A DNA stretch of 64,000 bases from Erysipelotrichaceae bacterium (GCA_017431225.1 JAFRLM010000020.1:1-64000), one strand, 5' to 3'; counted from the stretch's first letter, positions 1-8,357 are shown. Notes: generated from the sequence alone by a model not told the origin. Translations and numbers: made by a program.

Positions 1-92
1 TTGTACATCTTATCCAGTTTTCAAAGATCGAAGGCACAGATGAAGAGAATCTTTGGCGTTGCGCTTTATGATCTCTCCCGCAGTGCTTTGTT
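1..92 (-). other. Leader of an rRNA operon that continues off the left edge
   Basis: Read on the minus strand, this stretch follows a consensus promoter and ends with CTTTGAAAACTGGATAAG (bases 7-24). This is the conserved motif found ahead of 16S rRNA in many Firmicutes and used in leader/spacer pairing for processing. No mature rRNA is inside the window, so the identity of the downstream gene is inferred from the motif and promoter strength. Confidence 0.6.
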
Positions 93-155
93 ATTCTATC
101 AAGCCGGGAATGGGATGTCAATAGATTTTTTAAATTTTTTTAAAAATCTTTTTCT
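93..155 (-). promoter_or_regulatory. Strong rRNA-type promoter with UP element
   Basis: On the minus strand there is TTGACA (116-121), a spacer of exactly 17 bases, and TAGAAT (93-98). Immediately upstream (122-155) is a run of A/T tracts like an rRNA UP element. Together with the conserved rRNA-leader motif downstream, this is the promoter of an rRNA operon transcribed leftward. Confidence 0.85.
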
Positions 156-276
156 GATCCATTTACTCAACTTTTTCAGGTCCAAAATCCTCCCTTTGCT
201 CTCTTTTCGGAGACCCTTCAAAAGCATGCATAAACAGCTGATTTTCTCCCCTCTTCCCTGTCCGTGAGCATATCAC

Positions 277-312
277 TTGCCTTTCCTACTTTGTGATATT
301 ATTATCAAATTG
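277..312 (+). promoter_or_regulatory. Promoter of the 2-hydroxyacid dehydrogenase with a Rex-like operator
   Basis: TTGCCT (277-282), 17-base spacer, TATTAT (300-305). The imperfect palindrome TTGTGATA-TTAT-TATCAAA (291-309) overlaps the -10 element. It resembles the redox-repressor Rex box (TTGTGA...TCACAA) except for one base missing in the right arm. Rex commonly represses NADH-oxidising lactate dehydrogenase genes, so control by the NADH/NAD ratio is plausible but inferred. Confidence 0.55.
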
Positions 313-337
313 AAAATGAAAGAGAGGCACCAAAAAC

Positions 338-1378
338 ATGAATAAAATTAAGATCGCATTCTTTGACGCAAAAGAATATGACATCACTTCTTTTAATAAA
401 GCTGATACAGATTCCGAATTTGAATACCGTTTCTTTGAGACCAGACTGAACATTGACACTGTCCGCCTCGCGGAAGGCGCTGACGTTGTCTGTGTCTTTG
501 TCAACGATGACATTAATAAAGAAGTCATCGACCGGCTCTGTGAATACGGCATCCGTCTGATCGCTCTGCGCTGCGCCGGCTACAACAATGTCGACGTTGA
601 ATACGCTTATAAGAAGATTCATCTGGTCCGTGTCCCGGCCTATTCTCCTTATGCCGTCGCCGAACACGCGATCGCCCTTCTGCTGACATCGATCCGCCGT
701 ATCCACAAATCCTATATCCGCACCAGAGACTTCAACTTCTCTTTAACAGGGCTTACCGGCTTCGATCTGCATGGGAAGACGGTCGGTGTCGTCGGGACCG
801 GCAAGATCGGCAAGGTATTCATTGATATCTGCAGAGGTTTCGGCATGCATGTCATCGCTTATGATAAATATCCGGATCTGAACAGCGGCATCGAATACGT
901 TCCGCTGGAAGAGATCTGGGAAAGAAGCGATATCCTTTCCTTCCACTGCCCGCTGACGAACGAGACAAGACACATGGTCAACCGGGAAACGATCCATAAG
1001 ATGAAACCGGGAGTCGTGATCATCAATACCTCCCGCGGTGCTCTGATCGATGCCGAAAGCTTGCTTGAAGGGATCAAGGAGCGCAGGATCGGCGCCGCCT
1101 GCCTGGACGTATACGAAGAGGAATCCGATGTATTCTTCAATGACCTTTCCGGCCACATCATGGACGATGAGATCCTGGCAAGGCTCATCTCCATGCCAAA
1201 CGTGATCGTCACTTCCCATCAGGCTTTTCTGACGAAGGAAGCGCTGACGAATATCGCTGACACGACTCTGCAGAATATCCGTGATATCCTGAACGAGGGG
1301 CGCTGCCAGAACGAACTCTGCTACCGCTGCCCGGATTTCAGCACCTGTTCAAAAGAACATGTCAAAAAGTGTTTCTAA
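338..1378 (+). CDS. D-2-hydroxyacid dehydrogenase, D-lactate dehydrogenase type
   Basis: NAD-dependent dehydrogenase that reduces 2-oxoacids such as pyruvate to D-hydroxyacids. It is probably the fermentative D-lactate dehydrogenase. The 346 residues hold the catalytic domain, then the Rossmann motif GTGKIG (153-158), the NTSRGALID block with catalytic Arg233, acidic residues at VYEEE (about 259-262), and SHQAF with catalytic His294. The early block LRCAGYNNVD is typical of the LdhA branch rather than phosphoglycerate dehydrogenases. GAGAGG precedes the ATG. Unusually, the last 25 residues hold five cysteines (323, 328, 331, 337, 345), a possible metal-binding or disulfide tail. Hydroxyisocaproate dehydrogenase is the main alternative. 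Confidence 0.85.
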   Translation: MNKIKIAFFDAKEYDITSFNKADTDSEFEYRFFETRLNIDTVRLAEGADVVCVFVNDDINKEVIDRLCEYGIRLIALRCAGYNNVDVEYAYKKIHLVRVPAYSPYAVAEHAIALLLTSIRRIHKSYIRTRDFNFSLTGLTGFDLHGKTVGVVGTGKIGKVFIDICRGFGMHVIAYDKYPDLNSGIEYVPLEEIWERSDILSFHCPLTNETRHMVNRETIHKMKPGVVIINTSRGALIDAESLLEGIKERRIGAACLDVYEEESDVFFNDLSGHIMDDEILARLISMPNVIVTSHQAFLTKEALTNIADTTLQNIRDILNEGRCQNELCYRCPDFSTCSKEHVKKCF

Positions 1379-1380
1379 TT

Positions 1381-1408
1381 AAAAAAGAAGTCAGTGACTT
1401 CTTTTTTC
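1381..1408. terminator. Bidirectional intrinsic terminator
   Basis: AAAAAAGAAGTC-AGT-GACTTCTTTTTT is a perfect hairpin flanked by A and T runs, between two convergent genes. It overlaps the stop region of the minus-strand membrane protein. Confidence 0.85.
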
Positions 1409-1882
1409 ATTCTCTTCGATCAGCTGACGGACATCGACCACATATTTCTCCGGGTCGTTCCGGTCGATATAGACATTTAGTTCATTGATACCGAGCTCCG
1501 CCATTAAAAGAAAGGGATCGAACCAGAGCTTCTGACTCGTATAACGGCGCACGGTGTTGTCTGTGGGATCACGGTCTTCGCAGGTCAGCTGGAAAGGATT
1601 CTCCCCATTGACCGATAAGGTAGTGTCGATCCCGGTACGGAGCACCGGCAGCGTAACTGCGTAACCCTCGCGGTAAAGACGTTCCCGTTCTTTTTTCTGT
1701 CTGCCCATCCGCACCAGTGCGATCATGCCGATGCTGAAGAAGATCAGTCCGACAAGGGTGTACGGCAGCATGAACAGGACTTCCCGGAGCACCAGACCGA
1801 GAATGATGCCGAAGATCGTAAAGATCAGTCCAATGACGGCAAAGATCGTAAAGATGAAGTTCATTGCTTTTTCACCACGCAT
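1391..1882 (-). CDS. Small membrane protein, DUF3592-like
   Basis: A 163-residue protein with two hydrophobic segments (about residues 8-30 and 37-59), then a soluble domain of about 100 residues that ends with NDPEKYVVDV. The layout (two helices, a basic linker, a small beta-rich domain with a Tyr-Val-Val-Asp strand) resembles DUF3592-type membrane proteins, and the gene at 11654-12046 has a related composition. Function unknown. It stands alone, convergent with the dehydrogenase and divergent from acylphosphatase. GGAGGCAAAAAAT lies ahead of the first codons; a second ATG six codons in is also possible. Confidence 0.6.
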   Translation of the reverse strand: MRGEKAMNFIFTIFAVIGLIFTIFGIILGLVLREVLFMLPYTLVGLIFFSIGMIALVRMGRQKKERERLYREGYAVTLPVLRTGIDTTLSVNGENPFQLTCEDRDPTDNTVRRYTSQKLWFDPFLLMAELGINELNVYIDRNDPEKYVVDVRQLIEENEKRSH

Positions 1883-1904
1883 ATTTTTTGCCTCCTGCTA
1901 ATTA

Positions 1905-1919
1905 TGCTAAACTGAAATC
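1905..1919 (+). promoter_or_regulatory. Extended -10 promoter abutting acyP (leaderless)
   Basis: TGC-TAAACT (1905-1913) is a TGn-extended -10 hexamer that ends six bases before the ATG at 1920. Transcription would begin at or next to the start codon. No Shine-Dalgarno sequence fits. Confidence 0.55.
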
Positions 1920-2192
1920 ATGAAGAGATTCCATGTGATATTCAAAGGAGATGTCCAGGGTGTCGGTTTCCGCTACACCATCTCCGAGCTTGCTAAAAAG
2001 TATGATCTGTCCGGCAGCGTTGAGAATCTCAGCGACGGCACGGTCGAGGTGTATTTCCAGGGGGATGAGGAAGCGATCAAAGCAGCGATCGCCGAAGCGA
2101 CTTCGCCTCTGCGTTTTATCTACGTAACAGATACAGTCATCAACGAGGAGGAAGTCGACTACTATGAGCACTTCTTCCGCACCCGTTACTGA
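1920..2192 (+). CDS. acyP: Acylphosphatase
   Basis: Small cytosolic enzyme that hydrolyses the carboxyl-phosphate bond of acyl phosphates such as acetyl phosphate and 1,3-bisphosphoglycerate. The 90 residues match the family length. They contain the signature GDVQGVGFRY, with the phosphate-binding Arg at about residue 18, and GSVENLSDGTVEVYFQG with the substrate-positioning Asn. The 3' end overlaps the convergent RNA methyltransferase gene by 7 bases. The start lies directly behind a -10-like hexamer, suggesting a leaderless mRNA. Confidence 0.93.
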   Translation: MKRFHVIFKGDVQGVGFRYTISELAKKYDLSGSVENLSDGTVEVYFQGDEEAIKAAIAEATSPLRFIYVTDTVINEEEVDYYEHFFRTRY

Positions 2193-2893
2193 AAATGATA
2201 CATCACCAGCGTCGCGGCGATCGCGACGTTGAGTGAATCGATGTTCTGCATCGGGATCTTAACGGTCCTGTCTGCGGCATCCATCACTGCTTTTGTGACT
2301 CCTGAGCCTTCGTTTCCCACAACGAAGGCCATTTTTTCTTCCGCTTCGATCTCAGGAAGCGGAACGGTATTCGTGCTGAGCCCGGTCGCGTATACCGCGT
2401 ATCCCTGCTCTTTCAGTCTTTTGATCTCCCGGGCCAGTTCCCCGTGCGAGATGGCCAGCCGGAAATAACTGTCGCCGGCGGCTTCAAGCGCCTTTTCATG
2501 ATACAGATCGGCGCATTCCGGAGAAAGGATGAGCGAATCAAAACCGAAGAGCACAGCAGTGCGGGCGATCGTACCGATATTCAAAGGATCCTGCAGACTG
2601 TCCAGCATCAGGATACGTCTTCCCTCCGCCTGTTTTTCAGGGAGCTTGCGGCCGATGCCGAGTCTTTGTATATCCGGACGTCCGCTGATCTTTTCCATGA
2701 TCTCCGGCGTCACTTCCTCCGCATCGCTGAAAGCAAAAGTCTGCTCTCCTGTATATAGCAGAGTATCGATCAATCCGGCAGTCAGAGCGGTTTCAAGCGC
2801 CTTGCCGGTATAGAGGACTTCTTCGCTGCGGTATTTCTTCTGACGGAGTTTTGCCCATTCCTTGACTCTTTTGTTACTTAGTGAAGTGAGCAT
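2186..2893 (-). CDS. SpoU/TrmH-family RNA 2'-O-methyltransferase (first of two)
   Basis: S-adenosylmethionine-dependent RNA ribose methyltransferase of the SPOUT superfamily, 235 residues. An N-terminal RNA-binding domain (LTSLSNKRVKEWAKLRQKK) precedes the knotted catalytic domain with its three motifs: LQDPLNIGTIARTA, FVVGNEGSGV and IPMQNIDSLNVAIAATLV. The start at 2893 is chosen over an upstream GTG/ATG frame because AAAGGAGG sits seven bases before it. It overlaps the upstream gene by 20 bases and is the last gene of a four-gene RNA-modification operon. It resembles the B. subtilis YsgA group of putative 23S rRNA methyltransferases. The exact target nucleotide cannot be read from sequence. 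Confidence 0.85.
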   Translation of the reverse strand: MLTSLSNKRVKEWAKLRQKKYRSEEVLYTGKALETALTAGLIDTLLYTGEQTFAFSDAEEVTPEIMEKISGRPDIQRLGIGRKLPEKQAEGRRILMLDSLQDPLNIGTIARTAVLFGFDSLILSPECADLYHEKALEAAGDSYFRLAISHGELAREIKRLKEQGYAVYATGLSTNTVPLPEIEAEEKMAFVVGNEGSGVTKAVMDAADRTVKIPMQNIDSLNVAIAATLVMYHFQ

Positions 2894-3602
2894 AATTCCT
2901 CCTTTGGAAAACGGTCCCGCTGACGACCGCGACGGCACTGACGAGATTCAGCGCATTGCGGAAATCGGATCCGTAAGGGATGAAGATCTCCTTGTCGCAG
3001 AGTTTCAGGATCTCCGCCTTGATCCCGCGTTTCTCCCCTCCCAGGACAAAACAGACCTTGCCCTGAAAGTCCTCCGTAAAAAGATCTCCCGAGGAATCCG
3101 AACGCTGCAAGGCATAAAGACGGTAGCCCTTCGCTTTCAGCTGACGCAGTCTCTGTTCCAGATCCTCGCCGGCGTAAAGGCTGATCTTCTCATAGGCGCC
3201 TGCTGAGGAGCGGAGCACTGTCGCTTCGGAATCCTTGTAGTCCCGGGTCCCGGTCAGGATACCCTTAAAGCCGAACGCGCAGAGCGTACGCAGACAGTAA
3301 CCGAAATTGTACGGATCTTCGACTCCGTCGATCAGAAACAGGACATCCTGCTTCAGGAGCTGTTCAAACGGATCGCTGCGGCGCTGCGAGACTTCAGCGG
3401 CAACACCGCCTGTTCCATTGCCGAAACGTTCCTTCATTTCTTCCGCAGGCAGACGCAGAAGCTCTGTCTTTGTCTGCTTGCAGATCTTTTTCAGATAATT
3501 CGTTTCCCGGCTTTCCTTCCCGCTGACGAGCCAGACTCTCTCCACATCGCGGCGTTTATTCTCGATCGCCGCTTTTACACTGATCATTCCGCTGACGATC
3601 AT
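2874..3602 (-). CDS. SpoU/TrmH-family RNA 2'-O-methyltransferase (second), RlmB-like
   Basis: A 242-residue SPOUT methyltransferase. An N-terminal substrate-binding domain (about 1-85, VSGMISVKAAIENKRRDVE) is followed by the catalytic domain with motif 1 LIDGVEDPYNFGYCLRT, motif 2 FVLGGEKRGI and motif 3 IPYGSDFRNALNLVSAVAV. Motif 1 has Tyr-Asn-Phe-Gly where Pro-Xaa-Asn-Xaa-Gly is usual, and motif 3 has Arg-Asn-Ala-Leu-Asn in place of Ser-Leu-Asn. The substrate may therefore differ from that of classical RlmB. Its ATG overlaps the stop of the U32 gene upstream (ATGA), and its end overlaps the next methyltransferase by 20 bases, so translation is coupled. Confidence 0.8.
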   Translation of the reverse strand: MIVSGMISVKAAIENKRRDVERVWLVSGKESRETNYLKKICKQTKTELLRLPAEEMKERFGNGTGGVAAEVSQRRSDPFEQLLKQDVLFLIDGVEDPYNFGYCLRTLCAFGFKGILTGTRDYKDSEATVLRSSAGAYEKISLYAGEDLEQRLRQLKAKGYRLYALQRSDSSGDLFTEDFQGKVCFVLGGEKRGIKAEILKLCDKEIFIPYGSDFRNALNLVSAVAVVSGTVFQRRNYAHFTK

Positions 3603-4798
3603 TTTACGAGCCTCACCATGTCGTGTTCTTCCGTTTCAAAGGGGATCAGCAGCCAGAGCGTGCGCATCGGCGTATGGCTCTCCTCGAGCGGATCCCAGTC
3701 TTCGCTGAACACATCTGTCAGAACGAAACGGCGGTTTGGTTTATGCGGGCCGAAGACTTCAAGGGTGTCTCCGACGGCGAAAGGATTGCGGGTCTCAATG
3801 CGTGCCAGTCCGTTGAAAGGATCGTATTCCCGGACATAGCCGACATAATCGTGGCGGACGTTCGCCGCTTCTTCGTAGAGCTGTTTGTCCTTATCCATGT
3901 TTCCGTCCAGAAAGCCGCAGGCAAATGGACGGTTCTCGGCCTTATTGAGTTCGCTCTCAAAGAACGCGAGATCTTCTTCGGTCAATTCCTCGCCGGCATC
4001 GAGCTTATCCAGGATCGTCCGGTATGCGCGGACGACCGTGGCGATATAATAGTCAGATTTCATCCTGCCTTCGATCTTGAGCGAGGCAATGCCCAGGCGA
4101 TGCAGATCCTTCAGCCAGGCAGCCGCCTGCAGATCACGGGAACCCATGGAGAAAAGATGTTCCGGATCGGACAGTTCCTTCTGTGAATCATAGAGATGAT
4201 AATGCCAGCGGCACGACTGCGCGCAGCCGCCGCGGTTGGCATCACGTAAAGTCATATAGTTGGATAAGGTGCAGCGTCCCGAATAATTGGCGCACATGCC
4301 CCCGTGAATGAAGACCTCAAGCGGCAGATCGGTCGCTTTGGTGACCTGCTCGATCTCTTGCAAACTGAGTTCCCGGCCCAGAACAACTCTGTCCGCGCCC
4401 CAGCTCTTCAGCAGTTCCGCGGAAGCGGAGTTCAGCGCCGAAAGCTGCGTGGAAATATGGCATTCAAGTTTCGGTGCGTATTTCTTCGCGATGCGGACAA
4501 GTCCGGGAGATTCGATGATGATCGCGTCAACACCGATCGATTCGAGATACTGCAGATATTCCTTTATCCCGTAAAGGTCCTCGTCATGGAAGACGATGTT
4601 GACAGTGACATATAACCTGGCATGATTTTCATGCGCAAAAGCGACCGCTTCCGCGATGTCTTTTCTTTCAAAATTGGATGCCCTGGCTCTTAAGGAATAC
4701 TCCTTGCCGCCGATATAGACCGCATCCGCTCCGTAGCGGATCGCTGTCTTCGCTTTATGGAGGTCCTTGGCGGGCGCTAATAATTCACATTTCTTCAT
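3599..4798 (-). CDS. trhP2: U32 peptidase-family tRNA hydroxylation protein, TrhP2/YrrO-like
   Basis: Member of the U32 family. In B. subtilis, YrrO (TrhP2) acts with YrrN (TrhP1) to make 5-hydroxyuridine at tRNA position 34 from prephenate-dependent chemistry. The 399 residues carry ELLAPAKDLHKAKTAIRYGADAVYIGG at the N-terminus, the family signature EVFIHGGMCANYSGRC, GGCAQSCRW with conserved cysteines (likely Fe-S ligands), and LKIEGRMKSDYYIA. The ATG at 4798 is preferred over an in-frame start 60 codons upstream, because it overlaps the stop of the preceding U32 gene as ATGA and matches the family N-terminus. It is the second gene of the operon. Confidence 0.85.
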   Translation of the reverse strand: MKKCELLAPAKDLHKAKTAIRYGADAVYIGGKEYSLRARASNFERKDIAEAVAFAHENHARLYVTVNIVFHDEDLYGIKEYLQYLESIGVDAIIIESPGLVRIAKKYAPKLECHISTQLSALNSASAELLKSWGADRVVLGRELSLQEIEQVTKATDLPLEVFIHGGMCANYSGRCTLSNYMTLRDANRGGCAQSCRWHYHLYDSQKELSDPEHLFSMGSRDLQAAAWLKDLHRLGIASLKIEGRMKSDYYIATVVRAYRTILDKLDAGEELTEEDLAFFESELNKAENRPFACGFLDGNMDKDKQLYEEAANVRHDYVGYVREYDPFNGLARIETRNPFAVGDTLEVFGPHKPNRRFVLTDVFSEDWDPLEESHTPMRTLWLLIPFETEEHDMVRLVK

Positions 4799-5649
4799 TT
4801 TCTCAGATTCGTCTTCCGGTAAAGATAAGCTTCCGTGAATGTCTCTTCCGGGAAGCTTTCCTGAAGTTCGCGGCGTTTTTCCTCCGCGTTCCCGCTGTTC
4901 AGCTCCTGCAGGTCTTTCAGTACATGGAGAAGCACCTCTCTGTTTACATTGTCTCCGCAGAGGATGACCCTCCGGCAAAGCGGAAGAAGCTGCAGATATT
5001 CTTTATACGGAGCTGCGAAATCGTTTGTATAAACGATGCTTTCCTTTTCATTTTCAACGACCCGGTAACGTTCCCGGCGGTTCGCTTCCCGGATCAGATA
5101 GCCTTCTTTCGCGCGCGGATCCGCTTCGATCCCGGCATAATCAAAATAGGACTGCAGATATTTGCGGCGGCTTACGGCCATGATCAGCGGCCCGAAGAGC
5201 TGCAGATCGACTTTCCCGCCGGTGTTCTCGCAGATCGTTTTGATCTCTTCAAGTGTCAGCTCTCTGGCCGGAACACAGGACTGCACGCCTTGTTTCAGGA
5301 AAAAGGCTGTATCCAGTGAATTGGTCAGAAGCGTCAGCGGATCATAGATCAGAAGATCCTGCATGCCCATCGCTTTCGCTTCCCTGAGTACAGCAAGATC
5401 GGAAAAATAGACGCCGGCGACTTCTTTAGTGCGGATCACGCTGAGGTAGGTCCGCAGGAGCTCAAGGTCCTCTTCGTAGATCATCTGATCGATCGAGATA
5501 TAGACCTCCAGACCGTTCTCGCGGGCTTCCTTATACAGATGCAGATCATCGTATCTGGAGAAGAGCGATCCCAGGATCACGCCATCCGCCAGGCCTTTCA
5601 GATCGGCAGGGGTCAGATTGTTGTTAAGCAATGAAACGACTTTGTTCAT
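4795..5649 (-). CDS. trhP1: U32 peptidase-family protein, TrhP1/YrrN-like
   Basis: First gene of the operon. The 284-residue protein is a shorter, more divergent U32 paralogue with the recognisable strand pattern ADGVILGSLFSRYDDL, GVYFSDLAVLREAKAMG, YDPLTLLTNSLD, and CVPARELTLEEIKTICE in place of the VVLGRELSLEEI of the longer partner. The paired arrangement of a short and a long U32 protein is that of yrrN-yrrO in Bacillus, where both are needed for tRNA wobble-uridine hydroxylation. It lacks the cysteine-rich signature of its neighbour, so it is probably the non-catalytic partner. Confidence 0.75.
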   Translation of the reverse strand: MNKVVSLLNNNLTPADLKGLADGVILGSLFSRYDDLHLYKEARENGLEVYISIDQMIYEEDLELLRTYLSVIRTKEVAGVYFSDLAVLREAKAMGMQDLLIYDPLTLLTNSLDTAFFLKQGVQSCVPARELTLEEIKTICENTGGKVDLQLFGPLIMAVSRRKYLQSYFDYAGIEADPRAKEGYLIREANRRERYRVVENEKESIVYTNDFAAPYKEYLQLLPLCRRVILCGDNVNREVLLHVLKDLQELNSGNAEEKRRELQESFPEETFTEAYLYRKTNLRK

Positions 5650-5715
5650 GAAACTATTCTATCATGCAAAAACCGATGACAAACGGTTGAGTTTATGAAT
5701 ATAATGAAGCCACAG

Positions 5716-5799
5716 ATGACTTAGCGGTGCGTTAAGTGCCGGCCTGCAGGGATACATCAGGCCGGACGAAAAGGCAACTTGCGGTATCGCTGAAGTTTC
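5716..5799 (+). ncRNA. Tetrahydrofolate (THF, folT-type) riboswitch
   Basis: Matches the conserved core of the THF-I riboswitch: GCGTTAAGTG (5729-5738), GGGAT (5749-5753), ACGAA (5766-5770) and GCGGT (5781-5785). These are separated by a GCCGGCCTG...CAGGCCGG hairpin, and a closing stem pairs ACTTAGCG (about 5719-5726) with CGCTGAAGT (5788-5796). It sits directly upstream of a FolT-type transporter gene, its classical position. A second hairpin (TACATAA...TTATGTA, 5807-5825) between aptamer and ribosome-binding site may be the expression platform. THF binding is expected to lower folT expression. Confidence 0.88.
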
Positions 5800-5862
5800 C
5801 CGCTGTTACATAATCCAATTATGTAGCAATCGAAGTATCTGTCTGCAGAAAGGATGTGTAAC

Positions 5863-6405
5863 ATGTTTAAAGAATCATTAAAAGAATTACGTTCTACCAG
5901 AAACCTCGTTACCATGGCGATGCTTTGTGCGCTCAATGTCGTTACCAGCTGGTTTTCGATCCCGCTCTCACCGACGCTGAAGATCTCCTTTTCGTATCTT
6001 TCAATGTCGATGATCGGACATCTGTTCGGACCGAGCTGCGGCATCATATGCGGTTTCATCCTTGACACCGTCAAGTTCGTCATCAAGCCATCCGGCCCCT
6101 ACAATCCCTTATGGGCGCTGGTAGAAATGGGTGCCGGTCTGCTCTACGGCATCCTGCTGTACAGAAAACAGGCGACCGTAAAACGCTGCTTCATCACCAA
6201 GTTCATCGTCTCGCTGATCATGAACGTTCTGATCACTTCGGCGCTGATGGCCTTCTTATATTCCAAGGGCTTCATCTTCTACGCTTCCAGCCGGGTCGTC
6301 AAGAACCTGCTCCTCTGGCCGATCGAATCCACCCTGATGTATCTGATGCTCAGCCGGGTCGCCGTTCTCTTCAAGCGTGATCCCAAACCGGAAGAAAAAG
6401 CCTGA
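5863..6405 (+). CDS. folT: Folate-family ECF transporter S component
   Basis: Integral membrane substrate-binding subunit of an energy-coupling-factor importer for folates. The 180 residues form about five or six hydrophobic helices. The order LKISFSYLSMSMIGHLFGP, CGIICGFILDTVKFVIKPSGPYNP, and a C-terminal basic tail matches FolT. The ATG at 5863 is preferred over one nine bases upstream because AGAAAGG is spaced nine bases before it. The shared EcfA/EcfA'/EcfT module is not in this window, as is normal for group II ECF transporters. A THF riboswitch precedes the gene, which supports the substrate assignment. Confidence 0.9.
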   Translation: MFKESLKELRSTRNLVTMAMLCALNVVTSWFSIPLSPTLKISFSYLSMSMIGHLFGPSCGIICGFILDTVKFVIKPSGPYNPLWALVEMGAGLLYGILLYRKQATVKRCFITKFIVSLIMNVLITSALMAFLYSKGFIFYASSRVVKNLLLWPIESTLMYLMLSRVAVLFKRDPKPEEKA

Positions 6406-6426
6406 GCTTCCAATTCCATCCAAAAG

Positions 6427-6454
6427 AAAAATCTGTCTCGCGACAGATTTTTTT
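6427..6454. terminator. Bidirectional intrinsic terminator between folT and typA
   Basis: AAAATCTGTC-TCGC-GACAGATTTT followed by more Ts on the plus strand and A-rich on the other side, between convergent genes. Confidence 0.85.
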
Positions 6455-6462
6455 GTGCTTTA

Positions 6463-8295
6463 TTACTCTTCTTCTTCCGCAGCCGAGCGCATCTCACGCA
6501 TATGCTTGCGGCGGTCAAGATTGGTCAGGTAACGCTTGCGCAGACGGATCGCGGCCGGAGTGATCTCGACCAGCTCGTCGTCATTGATGAATTCAAGCGC
6601 TTCTTCCAGAGAGAAGATCTTCGGCGGAACGAGTTTCATCGCTTCATCGTTGCCGGTGGAACGGACAGCCGTCATCTTCTTGTTTTTCAGCGGGTTGACT
6701 TCAATATCCTGGTTCTCTGAGGAGACACCGACGATCATGCCTTCGTAGACTTCTGTCTGCGGGGAGATGAACAGCTGGCCTCTGTCCTGGATATTCCATA
6801 ACGCATAGGTCATCGCCTTGCCGGTATCGGTGGAGATCAGAGCACCGTTCTCACGCTGCGGGATCTCGCCGACATACGGAGCGTATTCGATGAAACGGCG
6901 GACCAGGATACCTTCACCCTTGGTCATATTGATAAAGTCGGAACGGAAACCCAGAAGGCTTCTTGTTGCCGCGTGGTAAATGATCTTGGTGTAGGACCCT
7001 TCGTCCTGTATATCGATCATCTGGCCTTTGCGCAGGTTCAGCATGTTGATGACGGAACCGCTGTAGTCGTTCGGTACGGAACAGATGACTTCCTCGATCG
7101 GTTCGCAGAGACGGCCTTCGATACGCTTGAAGATGACTTCCGGACGGGAAACACCGATCTCGTAGCCTTCACGGCGCATATTTTCCAGAAGGATCGAAAG
7201 ATGCAGCTCGCCGCGGCCGGATACCTTGAAGGTATCGGTGGAATCGGTCTCTTCAACGCGCAGACCGACATTGACTTCCAGTTCCCTCTCAAGACGTTCA
7301 CGGATGTTACGGGAAGTGACATATTTGCCGCTCTGTCCCTGGAAGGGAGACGTGTTGACCATGAAGTTCATCGACATCGTCGGCTCTTCGATCGCGATCT
7401 GCGGCATCGGTTCAACGTTTTCGCTGCCGACCGTATCGCCGATCTCGATATTCTCGATACCGGAGATCAGAACGATATCACCGCACTGTGCTTCATCGAT
7501 CGCGGTACGCTTCAGACCCTGATAGTTGAAGAGATTGGCGATCTTGCGGTTTTCCTTCTTGCCGTTGGAATTCACGACTTTGACGTTTTCGTTGGCTTTG
7601 ATGATACCGCCGTAAACACGGCCGATACCGATACGTCCGATATAGTCGTCATATGCCAGAGCGGATACCTGCATTTTCAGCGGTTCACCGCGCAGATCCG
7701 GATACGGCTCTACATGGGAGATGATCGTCTCGAAAAGCGGGATGATATCTTCGTTGGTATCATCGACCTCATAACGGACGATGCCGTCACGGGCGATACC
7801 GTACAGGATCGGGAAATCAAGCTGTTCATCGTTAGCTTCAAGATCCAGGAACAGATCATAGACTTCATCGATGACTTCACTGACACGGGAGTCCTGCTTG
7901 TCGATCTTGTTGATAAGGAGGATCGGCTTCAGTCCCTGTTCCAGTGATTTTTTCAGAACGAAACGGGTCTGCGGCATCGGTCCTTCAGCGGAGTCGACCA
8001 AAAGGATGACTGTATCGACAGTCTTGATGATCCGCTCAACTTCCGATGAAAAATCTGCGTGGCCGGGGGTGTCAACGATGTTGATCTTGTAATCCTTGTA
8101 AAAGACCGAACAGTTTTTGGAGTAGATGGTGATACCCCTTTCTCTTTCGAGATCGTTCGAATCCATGACTTGCTCCACGATCTCTTCATGTTCACCAAAA
8201 ACATGTGACTGTGCGAGGAAAGCGTCAACCAGTGTGCTTTTTCCGGCATCGACGTGGGCAATGACTGCCACGTTAATCATTTTCGTAAATTCCAT
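6463..8295 (-). CDS. typA: Ribosome-associated translational GTPase TypA/BipA
   Basis: EF-G-like GTPase that binds 70S ribosomes and helps 50S assembly and stress adaptation. The 610 residues show the full order: P-loop [10 protein letters not shown], switch regions with RERGITI and [17 protein letters not shown] for guanine recognition, the EF-Tu-like domain 2, domains III and V, and a C-terminal domain ending in RKRYLT and an acidic tail. The P-loop has Ala where most members have His (AHVDHGKT). Translation probably starts at the ATG at 8295, 6-8 bases from a -10-like hexamer with no Shine-Dalgarno; a second in-frame ATG is at 8280. Confidence 0.96.
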   Translation of the reverse strand: MEFTKMINVAVIAHVDAGKSTLVDAFLAQSHVFGEHEEIVEQVMDSNDLERERGITIYSKNCSVFYKDYKINIVDTPGHADFSSEVERIIKTVDTVILLVDSAEGPMPQTRFVLKKSLEQGLKPILLINKIDKQDSRVSEVIDEVYDLFLDLEANDEQLDFPILYGIARDGIVRYEVDDTNEDIIPLFETIISHVEPYPDLRGEPLKMQVSALAYDDYIGRIGIGRVYGGIIKANENVKVVNSNGKKENRKIANLFNYQGLKRTAIDEAQCGDIVLISGIENIEIGDTVGSENVEPMPQIAIEEPTMSMNFMVNTSPFQGQSGKYVTSRNIRERLERELEVNVGLRVEETDSTDTFKVSGRGELHLSILLENMRREGYEIGVSRPEVIFKRIEGRLCEPIEEVICSVPNDYSGSVINMLNLRKGQMIDIQDEGSYTKIIYHAATRSLLGFRSDFINMTKGEGILVRRFIEYAPYVGEIPQRENGALISTDTGKAMTYALWNIQDRGQLFISPQTEVYEGMIVGVSSENQDIEVNPLKNKKMTAVRSTGNDEAMKLVPPKIFSLEEALEFINDDELVEITPAAIRLRKRYLTNLDRRKHMREMRSAAEEEE

Positions 8296-8301
8296 ACCCC
8301 A

Positions 8302-8332
8302 ATATTATATTCAACTTGACTTCTGTGAACAA
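8302..8332 (-). promoter_or_regulatory. typA promoter, near-leaderless
   Basis: On the minus strand TATAAT (8304-8309) lies eight bases before the ATG; the overlapping hexamer TAATAT leaves six. A weak -35, TTGTTC, lies 17 bases upstream. It is divergent from and interleaved with the tRNA-Leu promoter. Confidence 0.5.
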
Positions 8333-8344
8333 GGTTATTATTAT
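8316..8344 (+). promoter_or_regulatory. Promoter of tRNA-Leu
   Basis: TTGACT (8316-8321), 17-base spacer, TATTAT (8339-8344); the mature tRNA begins 13 bases later. Confidence 0.75.
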
Positions 8345-8357
8345 AAATAATGCAATT

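Noticed and set aside
1-267. 88-residue open frame at the left edge on the plus strand
   Set aside because: It lies antisense to the rRNA leader and promoter, has no ribosome-binding site at a real start, and its protein looks like chance translation of AT-rich DNA.
6973-7947. 324-residue frame antisense to typA, and similar long antisense frames over glmM (29736-30686) and elsewhere
   Set aside because: They are shadows produced by codon bias of well-identified genes on the other strand; no start signals or family matches.
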